From Ruegeria lacuscaerulensis (GTDB lineage Bacteria > Pseudomonadota > Alphaproteobacteria > Rhodobacterales > Rhodobacteraceae), in NCBI RefSeq assembly GCF_013031245.1, contig NZ_WPZL01000012.1:55790-119789 (forward strand): 64,000 nucleotides of DNA. Direction: 5' to 3'. This document shows, piece after piece, positions 1 through 9,375 of the stretch. Under the pieces are notes generated by a model. That model was not told where the DNA came from, did no database searches, and saw only the letters and a list, made by a program, of their open reading frames with translations. The number at the start of each line of letters is the position of its first letter. Position 1 is the first letter of the stretch. Position numbers and translations under genes: made by a program.

Positions 1-1
1 T

Positions 2-151
2 GTCGGCGAGCATCGGCGCGTTATGGCGGCTCTGAAGGCGCGAGACGGCGCAGCGGCCGAGGCGGAAATGCGAGCTCACATACAGGCAGCCCAGCGCATG
101 CGTATTCGCGCATTGCAGGAACGTGACCGAGCCATTGATCCAAGCCAGTAA
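2..151 (+). CDS. GntR-family regulator, C-terminal end (partial)
   Basis: Only the last 49 residues are inside the window; the gene starts upstream. They read as the final helices of an FCD ligand-binding domain: an E-H-R motif, an alanine-rich helix ending in M-R-A-H-I, then a basic tail. The E-H-R...A...M-R-x-H pattern is typical of FadR-subfamily GntR repressors, which bind small carboxylates and control adjacent catabolic genes. The DNA-binding domain is not visible, so the target cannot be inferred. The following small reading frame begins 11 bases after the stop. Confidence 0.7.
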   Translation, partial: VGEHRRVMAALKARDGAAAEAEMRAHIQAAQRMRIRALQERDRAIDPSQ

Positions 152-162
152 AAAGACCAGGT

Positions 163-330
163 ATGACCGCCAAGACGGAAGCATACGATATCGCGGTCAT
201 CGGGGTGGAAACTCCTGCCACACACGAATTTTTGCTGTATGCATTCCTGCCGATTGGACCGCTGGTCGGGGAATTCGGCCAGGACGAGTATTATAGAACT
301 ACCACGCAGGTTTGTGGCCAACGGTCTTGA
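163..330 (+). CDS. Small reading frame of 55 residues, unrecognised
   Basis: An ATG eleven bases after the GntR-family stop opens a 55-residue frame starting M-T-A-K-T-E-A-Y-D-I-A-V-I-G-V-E. I recognise no family. Its end overlaps the 3' end of the opposing LysR pseudogene, and the whole neighbourhood is decaying, so it is probably the remnant of a longer gene that was co-transcribed with the regulator. There is no strong ribosome binding site. It is listed because of its position and close spacing only. Confidence 0.25.
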   Translation: MTAKTEAYDIAVIGVETPATHEFLLYAFLPIGPLVGEFGQDEYYRTTTQVCGQRS

Positions 331-1191
331 TCAAAAAATCCATGAATGCCCGGACTTTGGGAGAAATCACGTTGGTTTTGGGATAGACCAGCTAGAGCAT
401 CGTGCCTTCGGTTCCTTCAAACCCCGGCATCACCTGTACCAGTTGCCCGGCAGACAACTCCTATTGGACGCTCCAGCGCGCATTCAGTGAAATACCAAGC
501 CCCGCGAGGGTCGCAATTTTCTGACTGAGACCATCATCGATGATTAACTGTCCACGTGCGCTGGCAGGGTCAAACTGCCCGACTTGGCCTTCGGGACCCT
601 CAAGCGGCCGAGCCCGCAAGTCCTGAAACGCGATCAGCCTGTGACCTGACAAATCGTTGGGTGTGTTCGGCGTGCCGTGTGTTTCAAGATAAGTCGGCGA
701 CGCGCATAGGATCCGACGATCATCTGCCAGCTTGCGGCCCTTGAGGCTGCTGTCTTCCGGCACCGAGTTCCGCAGCGCCAGGTCAATGCTGCCTTCAATC
801 AGGTCGAACTGAGTGTCGGACAGTCGCATATCCAGCGTAAGTTCAGGATATGCATCGAGGAAGGCGGGCACTATATATATTGCTGCGCAAAGGCGCTGGG
901 TGCGGCAAAACGCATTGTCCCGCTGATCTTTGCCTGACTTTTGCCCAGTGCGGCAAGCGCGGTGTCCTCCTGCGCAATGATCTCGCGAGCGAAAGGCAGA
1001 AAGTCCTCACCCTCTGATGACAACGACACTTTGCGCTTAGAGCGGTGAATGAGGTCGGCGCCTATACGATGCTCAAGCTTTGTCAGCTTAGAGCTGGCGA
1101 CAGCTGGTGCCATGCCAAGCTGCAGACCAGCGGCACTTATGTTCAGCTATTCACTGGCAAGTACGAACAGGCGGAGGCCTTGCGTATCCAT
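299..1191 (-). pseudogene. LysR-family regulator, inactivated
   Basis: Read on the minus strand from an ATG at 1191, the sequence can be followed as a LysR regulator of about 297 codons: winged helix (G-L-R-L-F-V...L-N-I-S-A-A-G-L-Q-L-G), linker, then a substrate-binding domain with E-G-S-I-D-L-A-L-R and L-A-G-L-G-I-S-L. It is broken in four places. A TAG is at codon 15 (1147-1149). The frame is lost in a TA-repeat near 868-873. TAG also follows W-S-V-Q, and another lies in the C-terminal segment between M-L and L-V-Y-P-K-T. Most of the protein stays readable after these lesions, so inactivation is recent. The flanking small frame and the next pseudogene suggest a whole locus losing function. 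Confidence 0.85.
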
Positions 1192-1321
1192 TTATTATAT
1201 CCAAATCACGATTTCTGAATAAGAAAACCGCCCATTTATGCGTCAAAAACAATAGCTATCTTCGCCACAAGCAAACAGCGACACATTACCTGGCCGCATC
1301 GAACATAACGGGAGAACCACG

Positions 1322-1855
1322 CATGACGCGGAACTCACACAACTTTGCAGAGCAACCTGGCCGCCAAAGAGGTAATCATTTTCGATCACACAGTTCGCGT
1401 GGACGACCCCGCAGCGATGCGCAAACCGGCGCGCACCGTTCACAGCGACAATAGCGAAGACGGCGCGCGTCAGTGCCTGATCGACCTGTTGGGACCAAAA
1501 ACCGCGGGATTCGAGCGATGGCATTTCGCCTTCATCAATGTCTGGCGCCCTATCGAGAATCCGATCAACGGCGCCACTTGGCTTTGTACGCCCCTCAAGT
1601 GTCGATCCAAGTGATTGGATCCTGCTCGACCTGATTTATCCGGATCGAAACGGTCAGATCATGGGGCTTGTCGGAAGCCCCGGTCACGATTGGATATACT
1701 TGTCCAGTATGACGCCCAACGACATCGCATTCTTCAATATCTACGACAATCATGAACTACCTTCAGTCGCACACAGCGTTCTCGACATGGTCGAAGACCC
1801 GACGGTCAATGCCATATGCAAGAACCCCGAGAGCGGCACTTTGGTGCGGTATTAA
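1322..1855 (+). pseudogene. CmcJ/NvfI-family oxidoreductase, truncated and frameshifted
   Basis: Two consecutive frames carry segments of the CmcJ/NvfI (AsaB-like) 2-oxoglutarate-dependent oxidoreductase family. The first has V-I-I-F-D-H-T-V-R, the H-x-D-like V-H-S-D-N-S and F-I-N-V-W-R-P-I. The second continues with D-L-I-Y-P-D-R-N-G-Q-I and W-I-Y-L-S-S-M-T-P-N-D. The change of frame is near 1560-1590. A further change near 1345 separates the start (A-E-L-T-Q-L) from the body. Intact members have roughly 270 residues; about the first 100 are missing here. It ends 15 bases before the flavin oxidoreductase gene and probably once shared its operon. Confidence 0.7.
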
Positions 1856-1870
1856 TCAAGGATTGCACTC

Positions 1871-2839
1871 ATGCTGGACTTACCAAAGCAACAGGGTTTT
1901 CCGTCTCTGAACAACGCCTACAATGCGGTGTTCAAATCAGATCGCCTGAGAATTGGGTTAATTCTACCGGTTGAAGCGTACCCGGTGGGATCAGCCCCAA
2001 CGATGGCAGGGCATCTTGAAATCGCTCAACTTGCTGAACGGCTGGGATTCTCGGCCCTGTGGCTGCGCGGTGTCCCATTTGATGTGCCTTCGTTTGGGGA
2101 TGCCGGGCAAATCTTTGATCCGTTTGCCTATCTCGGCGCACTGTCGGCCGTCACTCAGACAATCGCTCTCGGCACCGCCGGCATTGTCCTGCGCTTGCGC
2201 CACCCGGCTCATGTGGCCAAGGCGGCGGCATCGGCAGATGTTTTGTCAAACGGACGACTGCTTTTGGGTAATGCCTCCGGTGATCGGCCCGAGGAGTATC
2301 CTGCGCTCATTATGTCCTATCCAGAACGGGGAGCACGGTTCCGGGACGGCTATGTCTATATTCGCGACATGTCCAAGGCCTACCCGCATCATCACGGCGA
2401 CCATGGTACGTTGTCAGGCAATATCGACATGCTGCCTAAGCCTGTTGCCGGGCATATCCCGATGCTTATCACCGGTGGGAGCCAGCAGTCCCCGGACTGG
2501 GTGGCACAAAACGGCGACGGCTGGATTACCTACCCGCGTGAAGCGGAATCGCAAGGGCGAGTAATTGCAGATTATCGTAGTCGCGTTCGCAGTACGAGCC
2601 TGCCAAACAAACCGGTTATGCAATCGCTTTATATTGATCTGCTGGCGGAACCTTCGGCTCAGCCGCGACCGATCCATCTGGTATTCCGGTCGGGAAGTGA
2701 CTTTTTGAAACGCTATCTCGAGGAAGTCCGGGCGCTTGGTGTGAACCATGTCGCGTTAAACCTGCGCTTTAACCAGGCACCCATCCAAGACACACTGAAG
2801 CGGCTTGCAGAAGATCTGTTGCCTGCCTTCACCAAGTAA
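1871..2839 (+). CDS. Luciferase-type flavin-dependent oxidoreductase
   Basis: This 322-residue protein has the TIM-barrel pattern of the bacterial luciferase-like (LLM) family: P-T-M-x-G-H-L-E-I-A-Q-L-A-E-R-L-G-F near residue 45, D-P-F-A-Y-L-G-A-L-S-A-V-T near 85, a L-R-H-P-A-H-V-A-K-A-A-A-S segment and L-L-L-G-N-A-S-G-D-R-P. These match the sub-family known as luciferase-type oxidoreductase, BA3436 family. Members use reduced FMN and oxygen or act as F420/FMN oxidoreductases; the substrate here is unknown. The start has an AAGGA upstream. It lies 12 bases before an SDR gene, so the two probably form one operon, perhaps with the broken CmcJ-like gene before them. Confidence 0.85.
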   Translation: MLDLPKQQGFPSLNNAYNAVFKSDRLRIGLILPVEAYPVGSAPTMAGHLEIAQLAERLGFSALWLRGVPFDVPSFGDAGQIFDPFAYLGALSAVTQTIALGTAGIVLRLRHPAHVAKAAASADVLSNGRLLLGNASGDRPEEYPALIMSYPERGARFRDGYVYIRDMSKAYPHHHGDHGTLSGNIDMLPKPVAGHIPMLITGGSQQSPDWVAQNGDGWITYPREAESQGRVIADYRSRVRSTSLPNKPVMQSLYIDLLAEPSAQPRPIHLVFRSGSDFLKRYLEEVRALGVNHVALNLRFNQAPIQDTLKRLAEDLLPAFTK

Positions 2840-2851
2840 AGGGAATACCCA

Positions 2852-3640
2852 ATGTCCAAAACAATCTTGATTACGGGGTCGACGGACGGCATAGGCCAAC
2901 TGACAGCCAAAAAATTGGCGGCGGAGGGGCATACGGTCCTGCTGCACGGGCGCAGCGCGGAAAAGCTTTCTAAGGCCGAGCGACAAATCGAAGGCAATAC
3001 CGAAACCTATGTTGCCGATCTGACCTCCGAATTAGATGTCGCCGGACTAGCAGAGGCCATCCTGGCCAAACACGAAAGGCTGGACGTGCTCATCAACAAT
3101 GCGGGCGTACTCAGAATGGCGGCCCCGATACTTGATTCCGGATTAGATGCCCGTTTTGTCGTGAATACCTTTGCCCCCTACATTCTCACGTTACGCCTGC
3201 TTTCAATTATTCCCAAGGACGGGCGGGTGGTAAATCTTTCTTCAGCGGCGCAGGCGCCTGTCGACACCCAAGCCATGCTCGGCAATAGGCAACTGGACCA
3301 CATGGGAGCTTACGCGCAAAGCAAACTGGCTATCACCATTTGGACCCGCGAGATGGCGAAAGAGATGCCGGATGGGCCACAACTGATTGCCGTTAACCCG
3401 GGTTCCCTACTCGCGTCCAATATGGTCAAGGGAGGGTTCGGAGTCGAAGGCAATGACCTGAGCATCGGAGCGGATATTCTGTGCGAAGCAGCATTGGGGG
3501 CACGTTTTGCGAACGCCTCAGGCCTCTATTTTGACAACGACAGCGGCCAATTCAACGAACCGCACGCCGCTGCGCTTGATGCAGACCATTCCGCCGCCGT
3601 GATGCTGGCGATCAGGAAATATGTCTCGGAATACTTATGA
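2852..3640 (+). CDS. Short-chain dehydrogenase/reductase
   Basis: A 262-residue classical SDR. It shows the N-terminal cofactor motif T-G-S-T-D-G-I-G at residues 8-15, N-N-A-G-V, the serine in N-L-S-S-A and the catalytic Y-A-Q-S-K. The loop before the catalytic tyrosine (D-T-Q-A-M-L-G-N-R-Q-L) resembles retinol-dehydrogenase/WW-oxidoreductase-like SDRs. It would oxidise or reduce an alcohol/carbonyl pair with NAD(P)(H); the substrate is not predictable. The ATG follows an AAAGGGAAT ribosome binding site and is 12 bases after the flavin oxidoreductase, with which it is probably co-transcribed. Confidence 0.88.
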   Translation: MSKTILITGSTDGIGQLTAKKLAAEGHTVLLHGRSAEKLSKAERQIEGNTETYVADLTSELDVAGLAEAILAKHERLDVLINNAGVLRMAAPILDSGLDARFVVNTFAPYILTLRLLSIIPKDGRVVNLSSAAQAPVDTQAMLGNRQLDHMGAYAQSKLAITIWTREMAKEMPDGPQLIAVNPGSLLASNMVKGGFGVEGNDLSIGADILCEAALGARFANASGLYFDNDSGQFNEPHAAALDADHSAAVMLAIRKYVSEYL

Positions 3641-4040
3641 TAGTTTTACTTTAAACCGGAATTCAGAGGTTCCGATTCAAGCAATTACAACCTTCCGTCA
3701 AATAAATATGACTGAGTACAGAGGTAATAACGAACGCTCATCCTATACCCAAACCCAGAGTTCGGGCGACTTCCCTGGTCGGTGTCAGCCGGCTATGGCG
3801 GGCTAAACCGAAAACCCCAACGCACCTTTGAAACCGCCAGGGGCGGGCTCAATCTTTATCAGCAAGTTCGGTTTCATTGCTCTTCCATCTAATGCTGCGG
3901 TTTCATGAGGCGGTCGAGCCGGGAACTCTGAGAGGATTTTGAACGAGAAACAATGTTTCGTATTCGTTGTGGAATTTGAAACGTCATGACAAGCCTGCGC
4001 GAATAAGCTAATTGTTCCTTTTAAACTAATCAAATTTCGG
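3641..4040. other. 400-base stretch without a supported gene
   Basis: This lies between the SDR and the SLC13 permease, both on the plus strand. It contains short frames on both strands, none with a recognisable domain or a good ribosome binding site. No strong terminator hairpin, repeat or insertion sequence end was found. It presumably holds the promoter of the permease. Confidence 0.5.
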
Positions 4041-5933
4041 GTGGTGATTGTGGAACAAGTGGCCTTCAATTTTGAGATGGGTGTCGTATGCGCATTACTG
4101 GCCTTCACTGTATTCCTATTTGTATCTGAAATCGTCAGGATTGACCTCTCTGCCATACTGGTTTTGGTTGTTATTGGCCTGCTCAGCTATGCGCCCGGGC
4201 TCGAAAACCTCGCGGATGTACCACACCTGTTCGATGGCTTTGCCTCAAACGCTGTGATTTCGATCATCGCGGTCATGATCGTTGGTGCGGGGTTGGACAA
4301 AACAGGTATCATGAACAAAGTCGCGGCGGTTATCCTGAAATACGGCGGCACATCCGAAAACCGAGTATTGCCGATCATATCGGGCACCGTTGGCGTGATT
4401 TCTTCGTTCATGCAAAATGTGGGGGCTGCCGCACTATTTCTGCCGGTGGTGAGCCGAATATCTTCCAGATCCGGGATTCCGTTGTCGCGCCTGCTGATGC
4501 CCATGGGATTCTGCGCCATTTTGGGCGGCACGATGACGATGGTTGGCTCATCGCCGCTTATTTTGCTGAATGACCTGATCCAAACGGCGAACCGGGGCTT
4601 GCCGGAAGGTCAGGAAATGGAACAGTTCGGCCTTTTTTCGGTAACCCCCATCGGATTTGTCTTAATCCTGACCGGTATAGCATATTTTCTGCTTTTGGGT
4701 CGGTGGGTGCTGCCCGGTGATGCAGGCTCTGAAAACACGGGAACAAGTCAGGGCACACAGGAATACCTGCAACGGGTCTACGGCCTTAAAGCGGATGTTT
4801 TCGAGGTGATTGTGCCAGCGGAAAGCCCATTGGTGGGTCAGGTTCTGGCCGATATCAACCACGAGAACCATCTTTATATTATTTCCACGTTCTACCGCGG
4901 CAAGACATCGATGGTTCAGGTTCTGACCGCCGAAATCGCCGCGCCCTGCAGGCTCGCTATCATTGGGCGGCGCTGGGTTGTAGAGGAATTCGCCGAGAAG
5001 TACGGCCTGACTGTCATGCCGGAACTGGACATCTTCGTCGAAGAATTTGCGCCTACCAATGCCGGAATAGCCGAAGTTGTTGTGACGCCGGACAGCAAGC
5101 TGATCGGCAAATGTCCCCGCGAACTTCTGTTTCGCAAAACATACGGCATGTCCTTGTTGGCGATCCACCGAGGAGAGGAAACACTCAGCCACGTTGAGAC
5201 CGAAACGCATGAGTCCACTCAGATCGGTCTCGAAAAATTCCAGGCTGGCGACATGCTTGTTGCGCATACCAGATGGGACAACCTGATGCGGATCAAGCGA
5301 GACCCTGACTTTGTCGTCGTGACGACGGATTTTCCGCAGGACGAATTGCGGCCGCAGAAGGTCGGGTGGGCTCTGGCCTTTTTCGCCATTTCCCTGTCGC
5401 TGATTTTGTTCACGGACGTGCGCCTGTCGCTTTGCCTGTTGACGGGGGCCGCAGGTATGATGCTCTCGCGCGTTCTCAGCGTGGACGAGGCTTATCGCGC
5501 GGTCGGATGGAATACCGTTTTCCTGCTCGCGTGCCTCATACCATTGGGGCAAGCCGTGCAAAATACGGGGACCGCGGCGTGGATTGCGCAGCAAATTTTG
5601 ATCATTCTGGACGGTTGGCCGATTTGGGCCCTTCAGGCCGGTGTCGCAATTCTGGCCACCGTCTTCTCGCTGGTCATGTCAAATGTCGGAGCGACCGTGT
5701 TACTTGTGCCACTCGCCGTGTCGATTGCCGTTGCCGCCGGGGGAAACCCAGCCGTCTTTGCGCTTACGGTTGCCATATCCACCTCAAACAGCTTCATCAT
5801 TCCGACACATCAGGTAAACGCTCTGATAATGGGTCCTGCCGGCTACAAGGTAATGGACTTTGTGCGTTCAGGCGGGGTCATGACAATCCTGTTCCTGGTT
5901 GTTTCACTACTGATGCTCAACCTTTTGTACTGA
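4041..5933 (+). CDS. SLC13-family permease with TrkA-C domains
   Basis: A 630-residue inner-membrane transporter. Two hydrophobic halves (about 10-220 and 435-630) flank a soluble middle region (about 235-415) that reads as two TrkA-C/RCK-C domains. The transmembrane halves carry the divalent anion:Na+ symporter pattern, including M-Q-N-V-G-A-A-A-L-F-L-P-V and S-N-V-G-A-T-V-L-L-V-P-L-A near the ends of the repeats. Proteins of this layout are annotated as CitT/SLC13 permeases for di- or tricarboxylates, sulfate or other anions. The substrate is unknown. Several in-frame starts (GTG at 4041, 4044 and 4050) make the N-terminus uncertain, and no strong ribosome binding site decides it. Confidence 0.85.
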   Translation: MVIVEQVAFNFEMGVVCALLAFTVFLFVSEIVRIDLSAILVLVVIGLLSYAPGLENLADVPHLFDGFASNAVISIIAVMIVGAGLDKTGIMNKVAAVILKYGGTSENRVLPIISGTVGVISSFMQNVGAAALFLPVVSRISSRSGIPLSRLLMPMGFCAILGGTMTMVGSSPLILLNDLIQTANRGLPEGQEMEQFGLFSVTPIGFVLILTGIAYFLLLGRWVLPGDAGSENTGTSQGTQEYLQRVYGLKADVFEVIVPAESPLVGQVLADINHENHLYIISTFYRGKTSMVQVLTAEIAAPCRLAIIGRRWVVEEFAEKYGLTVMPELDIFVEEFAPTNAGIAEVVVTPDSKLIGKCPRELLFRKTYGMSLLAIHRGEETLSHVETETHESTQIGLEKFQAGDMLVAHTRWDNLMRIKRDPDFVVVTTDFPQDELRPQKVGWALAFFAISLSLILFTDVRLSLCLLTGAAGMMLSRVLSVDEAYRAVGWNTVFLLACLIPLGQAVQNTGTAAWIAQQILIILDGWPIWALQAGVAILATVFSLVMSNVGATVLLVPLAVSIAVAAGGNPAVFALTVAISTSNSFIIPTHQVNALIMGPAGYKVMDFVRSGGVMTILFLVVSLLMLNLLY

Positions 5934-6124
5934 ACGACCTGAAAGGCAAGCAGCCGTGTTGTCTAAAAGTCAGGTGTTCGAAATTCGAATATTCAGGAGA
6001 ACCTAACACAGGCACGCGCGCAGGCGCATTGGCAGTTTTGTCCCCCATTGGGCCTCGACTTGGAACGCTGCGGAGTTCAGGATTATAGTCGTTTCGATAT
6101 CTTTCAACGGTTAGAGGAACATAG

Positions 6125-8515
6125 ATGCTGGACGTAGGGCTTTGTTTTGACCGGGTAACCTGGATCAGCGTTGCATCTACGTTTGTAGCTTTGTTTTTTT
6201 GCCCCGTCGAAGTCAGGGGAGAAACGAATTCCATTACCCCAGAGCAGCTGGAAGTTACTTCGACTGATGAGAATTGGGCCGAGGTTAAAACAATCTTGGA
6301 CACCCGCTGTGTCGTCTGCCACAGCTGCTATGATGCACCGTGCCAGCTAAAGCTCACCTCGCCGGATGGAATTTTGCGCGGGGCCAGCAAACAAGCAGTC
6401 TATCACACCGAACGATTAGAGGACGCACAACCCACCCGACTTAGTATAGACGCTGATACGATTTCGGAATGGAGGGCTCTCGGGTTTTTCCCGGTTGTCC
6501 CCGATCCGGGGCAGCCTACGAATTCTCAGAGTCTGCTTGAAAGATATCTCGACCTTGCGCGAATGAACCGCTTGCCGGAGAACGCTCCTGTTCCGGATGA
6601 ACTTGGTCTCGCTATTGATCGCCCTCTCGTTTGCCCTTCGTCACAGGAGTTCGGAACGTTCCGGGTTAATCACCCTCTTGCCGGTATGCCGTATGCGACA
6701 GCGCCGCTTGACGACACAGAGTTTCAGACGCTGATCACCTGGGCACGCGGCGGAGCAACGGTTCCATCCGCGCCCCAGGATATTCCCGAAGAGATCAAAC
6801 AACAGGTCACGGAATGGGAAACATTCCTGAACAGTAATGACATGCGAAGCCAGTTGATGAGTCGGTATCTCTATGAGCACCTGTTTCTGGGTCGGCTGCA
6901 TATTCAGGGAGACGCTCCAAGACGGTTCTTTGAACTTGTGCGTTCGGCCACGCCACCAGGTGAAGCCATCGACATCATCGCATCACGGCGCCCTTTCGAC
7001 GATCCGGGGGACAGGCCGTTTTACTATCGATTGCGCCTGGTTGATGAAACCATCGTGCACAAGGAACACCTTGTTTACGTGCTTGGGCCGGATCGGATGG
7101 CGCGTTTCAAGGAACTGTTCCTAGACTCCAATTGGAGCCTGACAAAATTGCCGGATTACGGAGACGCAGAAGGCGGTAATCCATTCAGCACCTTTGCGCC
7201 ATTGCCCGCCAAAAGTCGCTATCAGTTTCTTTTGGATGACGCGCTGTTTTTCGTCCGCAGTTTTATCCGCGGTCCCGTTTGCCACGGGCAAACGGCAGTC
7301 GACGTCATCGAAGACCGGTTCTGGGTCAGCTTCCTGGACCCGGATGCGGATTTGTCGATCACTGACCCAAGTTACCTGAAAGACGGAGCCGATTTCCTCG
7401 AACTGCCCGTATCTCAGGTTGATCGCGGCACACTGGGCGATTTGCACGGGGTTTCGCACAAGAACCAGATCAAGTATCTTGAATTTCGCGACGCGAGATA
7501 CCGAAACAGCCCGGCGCACCAGTCCGGGTTTGGTTACGATGCGATATGGGATGGCGACGGCACAAATCCGAATGCATTGATCACGGTTTTTCGCCATTTT
7601 GACAACGCATCCGCCGTGACCGGATTTCACGGTGAGATTCCAGAAACCGCCTGGGTCATCGATTACCCGATTTTTGAACGCATCTACTACGACCTGGTGG
7701 CCGGATATGATGTCTTCGGGCGCATTGAGCATCAGCTTGCAACGCGGTTGTATATGGACGAACTGCGCATGGAGAGCGAGGATACCTTCCTGACTTTCAT
7801 GCCAAGAGGTGTCCGCCAGCGGATGCATAAGTATTGGTACCGAGGCGCACTTGCTGAACTTCATACATACTGGCATCGGCGCCGTGTCGATGACAGTTTC
7901 TCCACGGGTATCACCTTTGAAACAGCTAAACCCAAAAAGGAATTCCTTTTGGCATTGCTGAATCGTGGCGACGGGCTTTGGCCAGTTTCAGATCCAGTCA
8001 ACAGGTGTTCTGACGCAAGCTGCCCGCAGTTTAATGTTCAAAATACCGCATCGGTACTTCGTGACCTGGCCAGCCAGAACGGTGATTGGGTAAAATACCT
8101 GCCCGATCTGTCCGTTCTCCTGATTGAACAATCAGACGGTATGGCTGAGGTCTTTACGCTTGTGCACGACAAGGCGCATTACAATGTGGCCTTTTTGTTT
8201 GATGAAGAGGCGCGACGGGAACCGGAAGCGGATGTTCTGACAATCGTACCTGAACTGATCGGCAGCTATCCAAATTTCTACTTCAAGGTACAGCAGGGCC
8301 AGTTGGCTTCCTTTATTGACGCGCTAAAGTCCATGCGAACCCAAAGCGATTACATGGACGTCGTAGCACAATATGGCATACGCCGGACGAGTTCGGAGTT
8401 TTGGCAGACAAGCGACCAAATTCGTGAGGTTTTTACCAATCAGCATCCGGTTCAAGCAGGAATATTCGACCTGAACAGGTACATCGACCCAAAGCCGGAC
8501 GATTCCCCAAATTGA
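6125..8515 (+). CDS. cti: Fatty acid cis/trans isomerase, periplasmic haem protein
   Basis: The 796-residue protein begins with a signal peptide (hydrophobic residues 12-30) followed by a cytochrome c-type haem motif, C-V-V-C-H at residues 62-66, and the conserved cysteines of S-C-Y-D-A-P-C. The rest matches the length and texture of Cti, for example F-L-G-R-L-H near 255, W-G-D-G-type loops and F-F-V-R-S-F-I-R-G-P-V-C. Cti converts cis-unsaturated acyl chains of membrane phospholipids to trans, which rigidifies the membrane under solvent, heat or salt stress. A GAGG lies upstream of the ATG at 6125. It stands alone, with a PAQR/haemolysin III gene 70 bases downstream on the same strand. Confidence 0.88.
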   Translation: MLDVGLCFDRVTWISVASTFVALFFCPVEVRGETNSITPEQLEVTSTDENWAEVKTILDTRCVVCHSCYDAPCQLKLTSPDGILRGASKQAVYHTERLEDAQPTRLSIDADTISEWRALGFFPVVPDPGQPTNSQSLLERYLDLARMNRLPENAPVPDELGLAIDRPLVCPSSQEFGTFRVNHPLAGMPYATAPLDDTEFQTLITWARGGATVPSAPQDIPEEIKQQVTEWETFLNSNDMRSQLMSRYLYEHLFLGRLHIQGDAPRRFFELVRSATPPGEAIDIIASRRPFDDPGDRPFYYRLRLVDETIVHKEHLVYVLGPDRMARFKELFLDSNWSLTKLPDYGDAEGGNPFSTFAPLPAKSRYQFLLDDALFFVRSFIRGPVCHGQTAVDVIEDRFWVSFLDPDADLSITDPSYLKDGADFLELPVSQVDRGTLGDLHGVSHKNQIKYLEFRDARYRNSPAHQSGFGYDAIWDGDGTNPNALITVFRHFDNASAVTGFHGEIPETAWVIDYPIFERIYYDLVAGYDVFGRIEHQLATRLYMDELRMESEDTFLTFMPRGVRQRMHKYWYRGALAELHTYWHRRRVDDSFSTGITFETAKPKKEFLLALLNRGDGLWPVSDPVNRCSDASCPQFNVQNTASVLRDLASQNGDWVKYLPDLSVLLIEQSDGMAEVFTLVHDKAHYNVAFLFDEEARREPEADVLTIVPELIGSYPNFYFKVQQGQLASFIDALKSMRTQSDYMDVVAQYGIRRTSSEFWQTSDQIREVFTNQHPVQAGIFDLNRYIDPKPDDSPN

Positions 8516-8585
8516 GATCGCGCATTGAACGCCCTGCCGACTTGTTAACTTGTAGAGCCATCTTTCGGCCCCTAGATTCTAAACT

Positions 8586-9260
8586 ATGCAGTCCTATGCA
8601 CATATTCGCCCGGCATACAGCCGGGCCGAGCGCATCAGCGACGGGTTCGTGCATGTTCTGGGCGTAACTTCGGCGCTTGTCGCGGTCCCTGCTCTCATTT
8701 CGATAACCGTTCTCAACCGCTCTGACCCTGCCGCTATTCTAGGGGCTTCCGTTTACGGATTCACCCTTGTCCTGATGCTGTCTTTATCCGCAATGTACAA
8801 CATGGTGGAAAGCCAGAGATGGTCTGAACTTCTTCGTCGCCTCGATCATTCTGGTATTTACGTAAAAATCGCAGGCACTTACACACCATTCCTTTTACTT
8901 TCCGGCAGCCAGTTAACCGGGCTGCTTATCGGTCTTTGGTCGTCTGCAACACTCGGATCGGTCTTGAAAATGACTGATCCCAATCGATTTCGATGGTTTG
9001 GACTCGCGCTGTATTTGATGATGGGTTGGGCCATTGTCTGGGCGGGTCATTCTATCCTTGCCGAACTTTCGCCCGCCGTTCTGAAACTGATGTTTGCCGG
9101 TGGATTGGTCTACACAGTTGGTGTCGCCTTTTATCTTCTTGACTGGTTACCGTTCCACAACACGATCTGGCACGTATTTGTTCTGACCGGGAGTGTTTTG
9201 TTTTTTATTGCTGTCGCAGTCCACATTTTGTACTGGCCGCAAGTCGAACCTCAATTCTGA
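8586..9260 (+). CDS. Haemolysin III / PAQR-family membrane protein
   Basis: A 224-residue protein of about seven transmembrane helices. It carries the family landmarks: S-D-G-F-V-H-V-L-G near residue 20, L-D-H-S-G-I-Y-V-K-I-A-G-T-Y-T-P-F near 90 and the C-terminal F-H-N-T-I-W-H-V-F. The His and Asp residues in these motifs are the predicted metal site of the PAQR/CREST superfamily. Bacterial members (TrhA/YqfA) are linked to membrane fluidity and energetics; the name haemolysin is historical. The location after cti, another membrane-fluidity gene, fits a shared role, but this is inference. Confidence 0.88.
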   Translation: MQSYAHIRPAYSRAERISDGFVHVLGVTSALVAVPALISITVLNRSDPAAILGASVYGFTLVLMLSLSAMYNMVESQRWSELLRRLDHSGIYVKIAGTYTPFLLLSGSQLTGLLIGLWSSATLGSVLKMTDPNRFRWFGLALYLMMGWAIVWAGHSILAELSPAVLKLMFAGGLVYTVGVAFYLLDWLPFHNTIWHVFVLTGSVLFFIAVAVHILYWPQVEPQF

Positions 9261-9265
9261 TACAA

Positions 9266-9296
9266 TGGTGGGCCGCCTTATCTGAACGGGCCACCA
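9266..9296. terminator. Hairpin between convergent genes
   Basis: TGGTGGGCCG (9266-9275) and CGGGCCACCA (9287-9296) pair over ten positions with one mismatch and an 11-base loop. It lies between the ends of the haemolysin III gene and znuB, which converge. There is no long T-run on either side, so it may act with Rho or simply protect 3' ends. Confidence 0.45.
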
Positions 9297-9375
9297 CTAT
9301 GTTCCGAAATCGGCGGACCTGATAAGGTAACCGAAGGTCGAGGGGGAAGACTTCGAGTTTTCGATAGGCTGATGT

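Noticed and set aside
3803..4156. Minus-strand frame crossing the start of the SLC13 permease
   Set aside because: Low-complexity Ser/Thr-rich translation overlapping a real gene; no support.
4662..5594. Long minus-strand frame of 310 codons inside the permease gene
   Set aside because: It is antisense to a well-supported membrane transporter, has biased composition and no domain.
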